Assembly (NCBI RefSeq): GCF_002008365.1
Contig: NZ_MRDL01000059.1
Span: 62,001 to 126,000 of the forward strand
DNA length: 64,000 nucleotides
Reading direction: 5' to 3'
Origin: Rhizobium leguminosarum bv. viciae USDA 2370
GTDB lineage: Bacteria; Pseudomonadota; Alphaproteobacteria; Rhizobiales; Rhizobiaceae
Shown here: in pieces, positions 43,975 through 53,726 of the stretch
How the letters are laid out: the number at the start of each line of letters is the position of its first letter
Numbering within the stretch: the first letter of the stretch is position 1
Program-made: the position numbers and the translations under genes
Notes under the pieces: model-generated
The model's input: the letters and a program-made list of their open reading frames with translations, nothing else
What the model was told of the DNA's origin: nothing
Databases searched by the model: none

Positions 43975-44484
43975 ATGCACATTCGAAGGGCCGTTTCTGC
44001 TGACGCGGAGGAGCTGAGCAGTCTCCTGAACGAGATCATCCGGGCCGGCGGAACAACCGCACTCGAGACACCGCTTTCGGCTGCCGAGTTCGCGGACTGG
44101 TTCATCGATGGCGAGTTTCCTCTTACCTGCCATGTTGCAGAGCACGATCAGTCACTCGTCGGTTTTCAGTCGCTGAGCTTATACGGCGATCCGCCAAAAG
44201 GGTTCGCCGACATTGCGACCTTTGCCCGCATGAACCCAAGGACCGCAGGCGTCGGCAGCGCACTTTTTCCTGCAACCCGAGCGGCAGCGGAAGAGCTCGG
44301 GCTCGAATTCATCAATGCCACCATTCGCGCCGACAACGTCAGCGGCCTTGGCTATTACGCAAAGATGGGCTTCGAGACCTATGATCGACTGGTCCAGGTT
44401 CCGCTTCAGGACGGTACACCCGTCGACAGGATCAAGAAGCGTTTCAGAGTAGACACTAGGCACCGCGCGATACCCGACGCCTGA
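43975..44484 (+). CDS. GNAT-family N-acetyltransferase
   Basis: 169 residues, the usual length. Beta-alpha pattern MHIRRAVSADAEELSSLLNEI at the start, and the acetyl-CoA zone is RMNPRTAGVGSALFPATRAAAEELG (here the R-x-x-G-x-G/S form is RTAGVGS). The C-terminal INATIRADNVSGLGYYAKMGFETY is the typical last motif of GNAT proteins. Substrate unknown. 43726-43974 upstream holds nothing I can identify beyond the IS remnant. Confidence 0.8.
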   Translation: MHIRRAVSADAEELSSLLNEIIRAGGTTALETPLSAAEFADWFIDGEFPLTCHVAEHDQSLVGFQSLSLYGDPPKGFADIATFARMNPRTAGVGSALFPATRAAAEELGLEFINATIRADNVSGLGYYAKMGFETYDRLVQVPLQDGTPVDRIKKRFRVDTRHRAIPDA

Positions 44485-44783
44485 AACGTGTCGATGGCGC
44501 TGGGGAGTGCTTGGCATCCAAGGGCCGATGCCGCCTCTTTGCAGGCCACACTTTGATGTGCGGCGAAGAAGCTAAATTCTGCAGCCTGTGGAACATTAAC
44601 CCCATGAAGTGACACCGTACTTTTCCTACATGGAAGCTAAATAACACTTACCTTCCGTCATAGGCTTCCTTGTCAAGTAAGACTATCCACCATCCATAAG
44701 GATCAGGAACCGGGATAGAGATGGATTTGGAGCCGCAAAGACGTAAAAAGGGAACAGGTCAAAGCCATGCCCGGAGTTTCCTC

Positions 44784-45677
44784 ATGCCGACTGCGATGTT
44801 CACGGCCGACGAATTGGCGGTAGTCCGCCGCGCTTACGCCCATCAGGTGGTGGCAACCGCCGCCACGACGAACCCGCGGATCGAAGCTGCCTTTGCCACC
44901 GTCCCGCGCGAAAAATTTCTCGGTCCGCCGCCATGGCAGATCGCCAATCTAGGCGGCGGATATCGCCCCCTCCCCTCCTCCGACGTGGTTCTGGCCTATC
45001 AGGACGTGCTCTTCGCCCTGCAGTCCGACAAGGGTGTCAACAACGGTAGCCCCTCACTGCATGCCCGGCTCCTGGCAGAGCTGGACGTACAAATCGGCGA
45101 CCGTATCGCCCATATCGGTGCAGGCACCGGCTACTATAGCGCCATTCTCGCAGAGTTGGTCGGCGCTTCTGGTCATGTCTATGCCGTCGAGATGGATCCG
45201 GATCTGGCCGCCCACGCTCAAGCAGCGCTTGCGGATCGTGCCAATGTCAGCGTCATCAACGCCGACGGCAGTCAATGGCCGCAGCAAGAGGTGGATGCGA
45301 TCTATGTGAATTTCGCCGTCGCGCGGCCTGCTGAACCCTGGATCGAAAGACTGCGGCCTGGAGGGCGTCTGGTGCTGCCGCTCGGCGTGCCGCGCCAGGA
45401 CCGACCGTCGAAAGGCGGCCGTCACGCGTCCCATGGCGCTGCACTTCGTATCGTGCGCGGCGAGGGTGGATTTGCGGCGCGTTGGATCGGCGTAGCCTAT
45501 TTCGTCTGCGCCAACGGTGGATTGTCAATCGACGATAACGAGATCGAGGCGCTGACCGCCGCCTTCAGACGCGGCGGCATCGAATTCGTCAAGAGCCTGC
45601 TCTGGAAGACGGACCCGCGGATAGGGCGCTGCTGGCATATCGGCGACCAATGGGCGCTCTGCTATGACGACGTCTGA
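44784..45677 (+). CDS. Protein-L-isoaspartate O-methyltransferase-like (PCMT family)
   Basis: 297 residues from ATG 44784, chosen for its GGAG at 7 bases; ATG 44721 is also in frame. The opening ADELAVVRRAYAHQVV, then the PCMT-type FATVPREKFLGPPPW, precedes the SAM motif I IAHIGAGTGYYSAIL and motif with VYAVEMDPDLA. The GSPSLHARLLAEL segment takes the place of SQP in the usual PCMT signature. It probably repairs or modifies aged proteins, or it methylates another small substrate. 44485-44783 holds nothing I can support. Confidence 0.8.
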   Translation: MPTAMFTADELAVVRRAYAHQVVATAATTNPRIEAAFATVPREKFLGPPPWQIANLGGGYRPLPSSDVVLAYQDVLFALQSDKGVNNGSPSLHARLLAELDVQIGDRIAHIGAGTGYYSAILAELVGASGHVYAVEMDPDLAAHAQAALADRANVSVINADGSQWPQQEVDAIYVNFAVARPAEPWIERLRPGGRLVLPLGVPRQDRPSKGGRHASHGAALRIVRGEGGFAARWIGVAYFVCANGGLSIDDNEIEALTAAFRRGGIEFVKSLLWKTDPRIGRCWHIGDQWALCYDDV

Positions 45678-46687
45678 GGAATCCGCGCCGGTTCCGCAAG
45701 ACTGAGAGGCCCATCTCTATAGGGAACGAAAGCAATGCGGCGCGCGGCGGCATCGAAGAGCTTGACGTCCTCGACACCATTCTTCTTTCGACCGGCGCGA
45801 TCAGCTAGCCGCACTTCTGACCACGATGACGGCGCAACTCTCAAGCACCCGGCGTAAGGCACAGGCGGCAACACGCTCGGAGCGCCGGCCTCGGATCTCG
45901 CGATCTCGAGGGTTAGTCCAGACCCACCACCGGCACCCTTCCCTGCCCGGTGCTGGAGGGCCGGCTGCGGAAATCACCATCCATCCTCTCTCGAATTCAG
46001 CAAGCGCGCGGCAAGGATCCGAGCCACCGCATACCGACTGAGATCGAGACCGGATTGGGTGCCGACGGCGTAATGAAGGGCAGCGGCCGGCGTGCGTCAG
46101 ATATGGTGCACCAACATTTGACTTGATCCGCTCTAATAGACTGGAACGACATGACCAAGGCATTCGGCGCTTCCTCCTGGAAGGCGCCGCGCAGACCGGA
46201 GGCAGATGCCAGTAAGCGGTGGCGACCGCGCCATCGTCGATCGTGGCGCTCTTGGCGCGCGGCTTGTTCACAAGCGGTCTCACGAGACAACCACGCGGCT
46301 CTTCTGCTGGAGTCGATGCGGCGGTCGCGACATAAACCGGCGACGCAGACATCCCATCGCCGGCCCAAGCCTCCTCGACCTCGACAAATCTCGAGAGGTC
46401 GGATCGACACGAATGGAAGGCGGGGATGCGTTGCCTGTCCGACGACGGGTTGCCAGAATGGCAAAAGCCCGGCGCGGGAGAGATGCGCCGGGCTTCGATA
46501 GTGACCGACAGCCTGGGAGGAGAAGTGCTGTCCGTCGGACCGAAGCGGCTAGGAGGGGAAAGCGCTTCGGTCCGTCACGAGGTAATGTCGCAATGCGGCA
46601 AATTCAAGCCTGACGGCTGAGCGGATTTCGCAGAGGAGGTGCCAGGCGGGTACGGCTTGCTTTCACGCGGTCAGCGCCAGGCGTGGC

Positions 46688-46703
46688 GTTGTCCGCGGAC
46701 AAC
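46688..46703. other. parS-like palindrome, copy 1
   Basis: Perfect palindrome GTTGTCCGCGGACAAC. It fits GTTNNNNGCNNNNAAC, the 16-bp RepB-binding centromere consensus of repABC plasmids. An identical copy lies 1,049 bases away at 47737. Neither is next to a gene start, which argues against an ordinary operator. Confidence 0.5.
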
Positions 46704-47736
46704 TTGGCGAGCACCGACCCGGGCGGACGCGGGTCTCCGGCCTTCAGCCGGCTGACCTGCGCCACCCCGAATTGCTAGATGAGAGCATCGGGCATCGCGC
46801 TGCTGGTGGGCCAGCATCCAGACGTGAGAACAGAGGTTCGCAATGGTCGACGACAATGCGCAATGGAGCTGCCTCGCCTAGCCTTTCGTTCGCTCAAGGG
46901 CGCGGCCTCGCATGTCTCCACCTGACCGACGGCCGAATTGGCCGAGATATCGAACATGGCGATCGCCAAGCTCGCCGATCCGCACCGACGACCAACAACG
47001 GCGACGACATTCAACTATCCGCCCTGGCACATGCGGATCCCGACGCCGGCTCTCAGCCATCCGCTGCATCATTCGAAGCTTCGGCCCCCGACCACAAAAC
47101 CCCAGGAAAGAGGACCAACCGATATAGCTTGGACGGACGAGCCGATCGATGCAGCTCGGGCTCATAGGACGCCAGATTGGCAGCCCTCACGTGCTGCCCC
47201 TCTCCAGCTTCTCCTAAGACGCGCCGCAGGGGCTCGAATGACGGAGCCGCCGCCCACCGATCTGCTCGGACCGAAGCATTGCTATCAGCCAAACAGCCTA
47301 ACGCCGTGTGACGGGCCTCGATTGCCGCCTCGTCAACGAGACGCAAAAGCGGCGACAATAGCACCGCGGCGGCGCTGCCATCCTGGTCGCGGATCCCATT
47401 CGGAGAGTGAAGCCGCAGCGCGCATTCTCCTTGAATGGGTGCAATTCTGCTCTCCATCAAACCGGTGGCAGGCTCTGGGGAACGCGATCCTGTCGGCAGA
47501 CCCGACAGGGCTCTTCGGAAGCGCTGGAGCCGAATACCTCCACGCCTGCTCGGCGAGGCGCAGGAGGCCGCTGCTCTACGACACCAGGCAGAGCCATCGA
47601 GGCGGCTACAGTGCCGCAAGGTCACAGCATCCATCAGTAGCGCGATATCAGGGATATTTTCCCGGCCGCGCAAACCAATTGCCGCGGGTACCAGTTCATG
47701 TGCAAACGACCTGACAGCTGCCGGGCTGATCAACCG

Positions 47737-47752
47737 GTTGTCCGCGGACAAC
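47737..47752. other. parS-like palindrome, copy 2
   Basis: Second perfect GTTGTCCGCGGACAAC. I found no further copies by reading the window. No repA, repB or repC gene is present here, so the sites would serve a replication locus outside the window. Confidence 0.5.
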
Positions 47753-49122
47753 GGCACGATCGGGCGATAGCTGGCCTGCGGAGGTTCCTGGATTCCCCTG
47801 AGGGAAGACTGGAGGAACGACTGTCCTGCCGTCATTAAAGCCGCGCCTTCCATGTGATGGCCGACCGACCGAACGTCGTCGCATCCGACTTTTCACGAGA
47901 TCGAGCGGAAGGATCACGCGACAGGGGAGGGGATGCCTTTCGACCCGACGGAATCGGGAGCTCAATGCCGAGGCTTTCCGACGTATTAGCCCGTTGTTCA
48001 AACGGGCGGTCACCGATATCGGCCGACCGTCCGTCAGCGCACATGCCCCAGCGACAACTATCGCCGATCTGCTTTCGGTGGCGAGCTGAGCGCATGTGGG
48101 GCAGGCAGCATCGAGTTCGCCTTACCTGGGATAGCCGGCCGTCACGCCATGGCGCGCCGCCATATCAGATAGGGCGGCGCCCGCCTTCGATGCACGTTAT
48201 TTGATGACGTGTGGATCCTCGCTCTCTGGCAATATGGAAGACCTGCGTTAATCCCGGCCGATATGCCGGTGGATGATCTCCTGCCTCCAAAAGGGATGCG
48301 CGAGATACCCAGCAATGAACTGCCCGAGCAGCGCCTCCAGTCGCGGTCGGGGAGGGGCCGTCGATGGCACATAGCGCCAGGCTGTGAGCTGGCCGACGTC
48401 CCGAGCAACGCGCGCACTAAGTCTCCGCCACATTGCCACGCAGTTCCTTTCGCGTGGCGACTTGGTCGATGCGCGTTCTGCCGATTGCCGACACGCTATC
48501 AAGCAACCGCCGTCGCCATCGAGATCGCGTCCGCGGGCAGGTCACCATCTAGGTCGCGACGACGCTTTGCCATGCGGCGCGCCGAGCGAAAGCAATCAGC
48601 TCGCAGGGGTCCGTCTTGCATTTGGCCGTTGATAACGCAGACGGCTATTGCAGGCCATTGTCACCGGCGCTATTGTTTTGTCGGGCTTGCTGCACAGCGC
48701 GTCGCGGTCGCCGGCATCGGACGGCAGTGGGATTCAGTCCAAGTCGCGCTCTCGATCGGAGCTGCGCCCCGATCTACCGGTCTCGTGGCCCTCAAGCCGC
48801 CCCATCGGTAGACTTGCGAAAAGAATCAGCACAACGCAGCAAAGGAACTAAAGGCCGATTTCACTTCCGCAGCCGGAGGTGATTGCAGTAATATCAATGC
48901 GTTATAATTTCTAAAACGACTTAAGATCCGTTGCTTAGGCGGTACCGAGCGCAGTGGCTGCGCGACTTGACGTCCCCTCAATCACCTCCAATCCCTGCCG
49001 CCTGACCCGGACCGCGGGAACCTGCTGACCTCGCCCCTGCTTAAATGTCCGCAGGAAAGCAACGGCTTGCATCCTTTAGCGGAACCCCGCGTTATCTCCG
49101 CACCAGATCGGAGAACATCCTC

Positions 49123-50202
49123 ATGCCAGATGTGCTTCACCTCAAGAAATTCCCCATTGCGGCGACAATCATGGCCGCAGCGATCGGCGCATTTGTCTTG
49201 ATGCAGGCGACGGAGCGCAGGTCGGCTGCCCCATCTGCGGATGTCGGTCGCTCGAGTGACGATCATGGCCGCAGCGCTAGCACGCCCGAGGCTATTCCCT
49301 TCAGCGGCCTTCGCGACGTGTTCTGGCGCGTCTTCCACGAGGTCCTCGCCGACCGGGTCACGCTGATTGCCGCGGGCGTGACCTTCTATCTGCTGCTGGC
49401 GCTGTTCCCAGCCATGGCGGCTTTGGTATCACTCTACGGGCTGGTTGCAGATCCGACCACCATATCCGAACATCTTCGCGAATTGGCTGGCCTTCTGCCA
49501 TCAGGCGCGTTCGATCTTCTTGCCGACCAGATCAAGGAACTCGTCGATCGTCGCGACGCTACGCTCGGCATCACCTTTTTTGTCGGTCTCGGCATCGCCC
49601 TCTGGAGCACGCATAGCGGCACGCTGGCGATCTTCGACGCTATGAACGTCGCCTATGAGGAAGAGGAGAAGCGGGGGCTTGTCCGGTTGAACCTGATCGG
49701 CCTTTGCTTCACCTTGTGCGCAATGCTTTTGACAATTGTCATGGTGGCGCTCGTCGGGGTCATGCCTGTTGTCCTCTCCTATCTCTGGCTCGATCAATTC
49801 AAGGAGCACATGGCCCTTCTCATGCGATGGCCGCTGCTTCTGCTGGTCGTCGCTGTGGCCGTTACATCAGTCTATCGCTTCGGCCCCAGCCGGGAGCCTG
49901 CCAAACTCCGGTGGATGACGTGGGGCGCGGCTCTGACCACGGTCGCCTGGACCGCCATGTCTCTCGGCTTCTCCTACTATCTGGATCATTTCGCCAATTA
50001 CAACGCGACATACGGCACACTCGGCGCACTGATCGGCTTCCTCATCTGGATCTGGCTTTCGGTCGTCATTCTCATCATCGGAGGCGAGCTGAACGCCGAA
50101 CTGGAGCATCAGACCGCGAAGGACACGACGACGGGAGCGCCGCTGCCGATGGGATCGCGCGGGGCCTATGTCGCCGACACTCTGGGCAAGACCATAAGCT
50201 GA
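49123..50202 (+). CDS. YihY/BrkB-family inner membrane protein
   Basis: 359 residues from ATG 49123. The protein has six to seven hydrophobic segments: one near the N-terminus (FPIAATIMAAAIGAFVL), then GVTFYLLLALFPAMAALVSLYG, LGITFFVGLGIALW, LCFTLCAMLLTIVMVALVGV, LLLLVVAVAVTSVY and the final TLGALIGFLIWIWLSVVILIIGGELNAELE (quoted by its part GFLIWIWLSVVILIIGGELN). That last block is the conserved YihY end. These proteins are often misnamed ribonuclease BN; their real role is unclear. The extra N-terminal helix is unusual for the family. Gene end at 50202 lies 73 bases before the PLP enzyme start. Confidence 0.85.
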   Translation: MPDVLHLKKFPIAATIMAAAIGAFVLMQATERRSAAPSADVGRSSDDHGRSASTPEAIPFSGLRDVFWRVFHEVLADRVTLIAAGVTFYLLLALFPAMAALVSLYGLVADPTTISEHLRELAGLLPSGAFDLLADQIKELVDRRDATLGITFFVGLGIALWSTHSGTLAIFDAMNVAYEEEEKRGLVRLNLIGLCFTLCAMLLTIVMVALVGVMPVVLSYLWLDQFKEHMALLMRWPLLLLVVAVAVTSVYRFGPSREPAKLRWMTWGAALTTVAWTAMSLGFSYYLDHFANYNATYGTLGALIGFLIWIWLSVVILIIGGELNAELEHQTAKDTTTGAPLPMGSRGAYVADTLGKTIS

Positions 50203-50275
50203 CCGCGATGATTGCTCCTCTCATATGGTTTTGATGTATTCTGCCATTTCTGCAGTCCCGACACAGGAGACGTTG

Positions 50276-51559
50276 ATGACCGCCCCGCATCCTTCCAAAA
50301 CCCATATCGGCAATCATGCACTGCATCCCGAGACGCAGATGCTGAACTACGGCTACGATCCCGAACTCTCGGAAGGGGCGGTCAAGCCACCGGTGTTTCT
50401 CACCTCCACCTTCGTTTTCAATACAGCCGAGGATGGCCGCGACTTCTTCGATTACGTGTCGGGCCGCCGCGAGCCGCCCGAGGGGAAGGGGGCCGGCCTC
50501 GTCTACTCGCGCTTCAACCATCCAAACAGCGAGATCGTCGAAGACAGGCTCGCCGTCTACGAACGGACGGAAAGCGGCGTGCTGTTTTCATCCGGCATGG
50601 CGGCGATCGCCACGACTCTGCTCGCCTTCGTCCGGCCGGGGGATGCGATCCTGCATTCGCAGCCGCTCTACGGGGGAACCGAAACATTGCTGGCAAAGAC
50701 CTTTCTGAACTTCAGCGTCGCCGCCATTGGATTTGCCGACGGCGTCAGCGAAGGATCGGTGCAAAAGGCGGCGGAAGAGGCGATGGCCAAGGGCCGCGTC
50801 TCCGTCATCCTGATCGAGACGCCTGCCAATCCGACCAACAGTCTGGTCGATGTCGCGATGATCCGACGCGTGGCCGACATGATTGGTGCAAGACAGGGCC
50901 ATATGCCGATCATTGTCTGCGACAACACCCTACTCGGACCGGTCTTCCAGCGGCCGATCGAGCACGGCGCCGATATCTCGCTCTATTCGCTGACCAAATA
51001 TGTCGGTGGTCATTCGGACCTGATCGCCGGCGCCGTTCTTGGTCGCAAGGCGGTGATCAAGCAGATCAAGGCCCTGCGCGGCGCGATCGGCACCCAGCTC
51101 GATCCGCATTCCTGCTGGATGCTCGGCCGGTCGCTGGAAACGCTGCAGCTTCGTATGGAACGGGCCAACAGCAATGCCCGGGCCGTTGCCGACTTTCTGC
51201 GTGATCACCCAAAGGTCGAGAAGGTTCACTACCTGCCCTACCACGATCCGGAATCGCCGGCCGGCCGGACCTTCATCGCGCAATGCAGCGGCGCCGGCTC
51301 CACCTTCTCTTTCGACATTCGCGGCGGTCAGCCAGCCTCGTTCAAATTCCTGAACGCGCTGCAGATCTTCAAGCTCGCGGTCAGCCTCGGCGGCACGGAA
51401 TCGCTCGCAAGCCACCCGGCAACGATGACGCATTCCGGCGTGCCCGCCGATATCCGCCAGCGGATCGGCGTTCTGGAATCGACGATCCGGCTGTCGATCG
51501 GCATCGAACATCCGGATGATCTGGTGGCGGATCTGGAACTGGCGCTGCAGGGCGCCTGA
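50276..51559 (+). CDS. Trans-sulfuration PLP enzyme (cystathionine gamma-synthase family)
   Basis: 427 residues from ATG 50276 (GGAG 6 bases upstream). VYSRFNHPNSEIVEDRLAVYE and FSSGMAAIATTLLAF are the PLP phosphate-binding blocks, VCDNTLLGPVFQRPIEHGADI carries the cofactor Asp, and SLYSLTKYVGGHSDLIAGAV holds the Schiff-base Lys. SLGGTESLASHPATMTHSG is the C-terminal substrate-carboxylate block. The family includes cystathionine gamma-synthase/lyase and O-acyl-homoserine sulfhydrylase, and the sequence does not decide between them. A strong hairpin follows at 51575-51597. Confidence 0.85.
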   Translation: MTAPHPSKTHIGNHALHPETQMLNYGYDPELSEGAVKPPVFLTSTFVFNTAEDGRDFFDYVSGRREPPEGKGAGLVYSRFNHPNSEIVEDRLAVYERTESGVLFSSGMAAIATTLLAFVRPGDAILHSQPLYGGTETLLAKTFLNFSVAAIGFADGVSEGSVQKAAEEAMAKGRVSVILIETPANPTNSLVDVAMIRRVADMIGARQGHMPIIVCDNTLLGPVFQRPIEHGADISLYSLTKYVGGHSDLIAGAVLGRKAVIKQIKALRGAIGTQLDPHSCWMLGRSLETLQLRMERANSNARAVADFLRDHPKVEKVHYLPYHDPESPAGRTFIAQCSGAGSTFSFDIRGGQPASFKFLNALQIFKLAVSLGGTESLASHPATMTHSGVPADIRQRIGVLESTIRLSIGIEHPDDLVADLELALQGA

Positions 51560-51573
51560 TGGGCGGGAGAAAT

Positions 51574-51598
51574 CGATGCCCGGCGGCGCCGGGCATCG
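51574..51598. terminator. Bidirectional terminator between convergent genes
   Basis: CGATGCCCGG at 51574-51583 pairs with CCGGGCATCG at 51589-51598 around a 5-base loop CGGCG. It lies 15 bases after the PLP-enzyme stop and 10 bases before the end of the cupin gene on the other strand. The T-run is poor, so it is probably rho-assisted. Confidence 0.65.
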
Positions 51599-51607
51599 TG
51601 GGTCACG

Positions 51608-52021
51608 TCACTTGTCGTCGGTCGTCAGTTCCGTCTCGTCGGTATTCAGCACGAAGACCGCAAGCAGGCGCGCCGGCTTTGTCTTGCTGGCGTTCTTGCT
51701 GACGGCGTGATGATCGCCCGGAAATTCGGGAAAGCTTTCGCCTGCTTTATAGACCTTCTCCGGCCCGTCATTCACCTTGCTGGTGATCGCCCCTTCGAGA
51801 ACGGTGGCGTAGATGAAGGCCGAGGCCGGGTGCGTATGACCGGGCGACGAGCCGCCCGGTGCATATTCGACGAGCACCGCCCGCATGCTCTTGCCGGGAA
51901 CATTGGGAAGCTTCTGGTCGAAAACGACGCGAACCTTCGCGTCGCCGCCTGCGGCATAAGCCTGAGTGCCGGCGGCAAGGACAATCGCAAGCGCTGCTGC
52001 CGAGATCATTTTTTTGAGCAT
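51608..52021 (-). CDS. Secreted cupin-domain protein
   Basis: 137 residues. Sec signal KKMISAAALAIVLAAGTQAYAAG (about 24 residues) and a single cupin fold. The metal motifs are GHTHPASAFIYATVLEG (His-x-His with later Glu) and PEFPGDHHAVSKNASKTKPARLLAVFV (second His). This reads as a small periplasmic cupin, often found beside AhpD-like and NmrA-like genes in clusters for oxidative or aromatic stress. It ends 10 bases past the shared terminator. The NmrA-like gene is 46 bases upstream. Confidence 0.8.
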   Translation of the reverse strand: MLKKMISAAALAIVLAAGTQAYAAGGDAKVRVVFDQKLPNVPGKSMRAVLVEYAPGGSSPGHTHPASAFIYATVLEGAITSKVNDGPEKVYKAGESFPEFPGDHHAVSKNASKTKPARLLAVFVLNTDETELTTDDK

Positions 52022-52067
52022 GTCTGGTCTCCTCAGTTGATGGGAATGGGTCGCTTGGCGCCCGGTG

Positions 52068-52832
52068 TCAGGCGCTCTTCTTCTGGGGCGGCTGCCGGCT
52101 CAGCCAATCGTCAAAGCGGATCTGGCCAAGCCGCGCCTTGGCGCCGGTCACGAGCGAATTATCCTCGAGCTCCACGCCGAAGTAGCGGGCATGCGGATCC
52201 GCCACCACTTGCCGCGGATCATTCGTCGCCTTGAAGAGACGCGTCACGATTTCGGTGAGGCGGACTTTCTCGGGCCCGCCGATCTCGATCGTGCCGTTCA
52301 GAGGCGTGCCGAGCGCCACCTCGGCCATGACGTCGGCGACGTCGTCCGAGGCGATCGGCTGCACATAGGCCGGCGACAGATGCACGCTCTGGCCGACGGT
52401 GCCCGACTGGGCGATGCCAGCCATGAATTCATGGAACTGGGTGGAGTGCACGATGGTGTAGGGTATGCCGGAAGTCTTGATCAGCTCTTCCTGGGCCATC
52501 TTGGCGCGCATGTAGCCACTGCCCTGCAGCCGCTCCATGCCGACAATCGACAGCGCGATGTGATGCTTGACGCCGGCGGCAGCCCCTGCCTTGAGCAGAT
52601 TGCGGCCCGACGTCTGGAAGAATTCCAGGACGGCCTTGTCCTCGAACGAGGGTGAGTTTGCGAGATCGAGCACCACCTGTGCTCCAGCGAGCGCTTCCGC
52701 CAGGCCTTTGCCGGTAATCGTGTCCACACCCGAGTTCGGCGAAGCCGCCAACACCTCGTGCCCCTTGTTACGCAATCTTTCCACGGTCTTGGAGCCGATG
52801 AGGCCAGTGCCGCCGATAACGACGATTTTCAT
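52068..52832 (-). CDS. NmrA-like NAD(P)-binding protein
   Basis: 254 residues of the atypical SDR type. Rossmann motif VVIGGTGLIGSKTVERLR at 4-21, IALSIVGMERLQGSGYMRAKMAQEELIKTSG (the YxxxK-like part is YMRAK) and the C-terminal VSEPEKV-like IGGPEKVRLTEIVTRLF. Such proteins sense NADP(H) or reduce small substrates. Same strand as the cupin gene, 46 bases before it. Confidence 0.83.
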   Translation of the reverse strand: MKIVVIGGTGLIGSKTVERLRNKGHEVLAASPNSGVDTITGKGLAEALAGAQVVLDLANSPSFEDKAVLEFFQTSGRNLLKAGAAAGVKHHIALSIVGMERLQGSGYMRAKMAQEELIKTSGIPYTIVHSTQFHEFMAGIAQSGTVGQSVHLSPAYVQPIASDDVADVMAEVALGTPLNGTIEIGGPEKVRLTEIVTRLFKATNDPRQVVADPHARYFGVELEDNSLVTGAKARLGQIRFDDWLSRQPPQKKSA

Positions 52833-53192
52833 GTTTAGTCTCCTTGTCCTTTACGAGGATGTCCTCTGGTGACCTGAAGGTGAGCAGGCAACTGCTCGGC
52901 ATGCCCACCGCGTCCCCAATGAGCGAAGCGACTTCATCGGGACCGTCGCCGGTGCGGCCGGTAACCGATGGGCAGGAGGATGCGCCGGATCGCGGTCCCA
53001 AACTATTCTTCCTCGGTCGCTCTCACCCTATGCCAACGCAGTAGGCCAGCTGGCCGAAATGGCGGAACATCACGTCAACAGGCATCGGCTTGATAAACCG
53101 TTGGGGCAGATGGTCGACCCGGAAGGCAAGGCGTATTCACTGGCCTGCAAGCCGAGGCTTGCGTCATCAATGCTCTCACGATGGAGATAAGA

Positions 53193-53651
53193 ATGATCAA
53201 GCGTCTGAACTTCATGGCCCATAAGAACAGCGGCATCGACGGCCTCGTGGCCGTTGAAGGCTGGATTGCCAAAAGCTTCGATCCGAAGTTGCTCGAACTC
53301 GTCAAGGTGCGCGTTTCCCAGATGAACGGATGCGCTCACTGCCTGCACATGCACCGCCAGGACGCGCTGAAGCTCGGCGAAACGGATGACCGGCTGCTGC
53401 TTTTGAACGCGTGGCGGGAGTCGCAGCTTTTCACCACTCGGGAGCGGGCCGCACTCGCCTGGGCCGAGGCTCTCACTCAGATCGCGAAAAGCCATGCGCC
53501 GGATGATGTTTATGAAGAGGCACACGCCAACTTCGCGGATGACGAGCTCGTGGCCCTTTCGATCGGTGTTGCGATGATCAACGCCTGGAACAGGCTGGCG
53601 ATCGGCTTTCGGCTTCAGCATCCGGCAGATCACAAACGCGCCGCCGCCTGA
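53193..53651 (+). CDS. AhpD-like carboxymuconolactone decarboxylase-family protein
   Basis: 152 residues from ATG 53193 (GGAG 7 bases upstream). The redox motif is VSQMNGCAHCLHMHRQDALK: Cys-x-x-Cys plus the His relay, the hallmark of peroxidase-active AhpD-like proteins rather than the true decarboxylase. It probably reduces peroxides or partners a peroxiredoxin. Divergent from the NmrA-like gene; the 360-base gap between them (52833-53192) shows no gene but should hold both promoters. Confidence 0.85.
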   Translation: MIKRLNFMAHKNSGIDGLVAVEGWIAKSFDPKLLELVKVRVSQMNGCAHCLHMHRQDALKLGETDDRLLLLNAWRESQLFTTRERAALAWAEALTQIAKSHAPDDVYEEAHANFADDELVALSIGVAMINAWNRLAIGFRLQHPADHKRAAA

Positions 53652-53726
53652 CAGCTGCGTTAGGAATGAGCCTGGCGAAAAGCTTCGCCCGGCTATGCAC
53701 TGAATTTGGCCCGGGATTGCTGGGCC

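Larger units (their letters stand above)
45678..49122. other. Gene-poor 3.4-kb stretch, no supported genes
   Basis: All open frames here are either short or low-complexity Arg/Ser/Ala/Pro-rich, and several sit in opposite directions over the same bases (for example 46938-47714 forward and 47053-47853 reverse). None begins behind a convincing ribosome site or shows a known domain. The stretch holds two identical 16-bp palindromes at 46688 and 47737 (see those entries) and may be decayed genes or plasmid maintenance DNA. Confidence 0.6.

Noticed and set aside
43699..44145. 148-codon reverse frame over the GNAT start
   Set aside because: Antisense to a well-supported GNAT gene and across the IS remnant.
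46938..47853. Opposed 258- and 266-codon frames in the gene-poor block
   Set aside because: Low-complexity composition, no ribosome site and no recognised domain on either strand.
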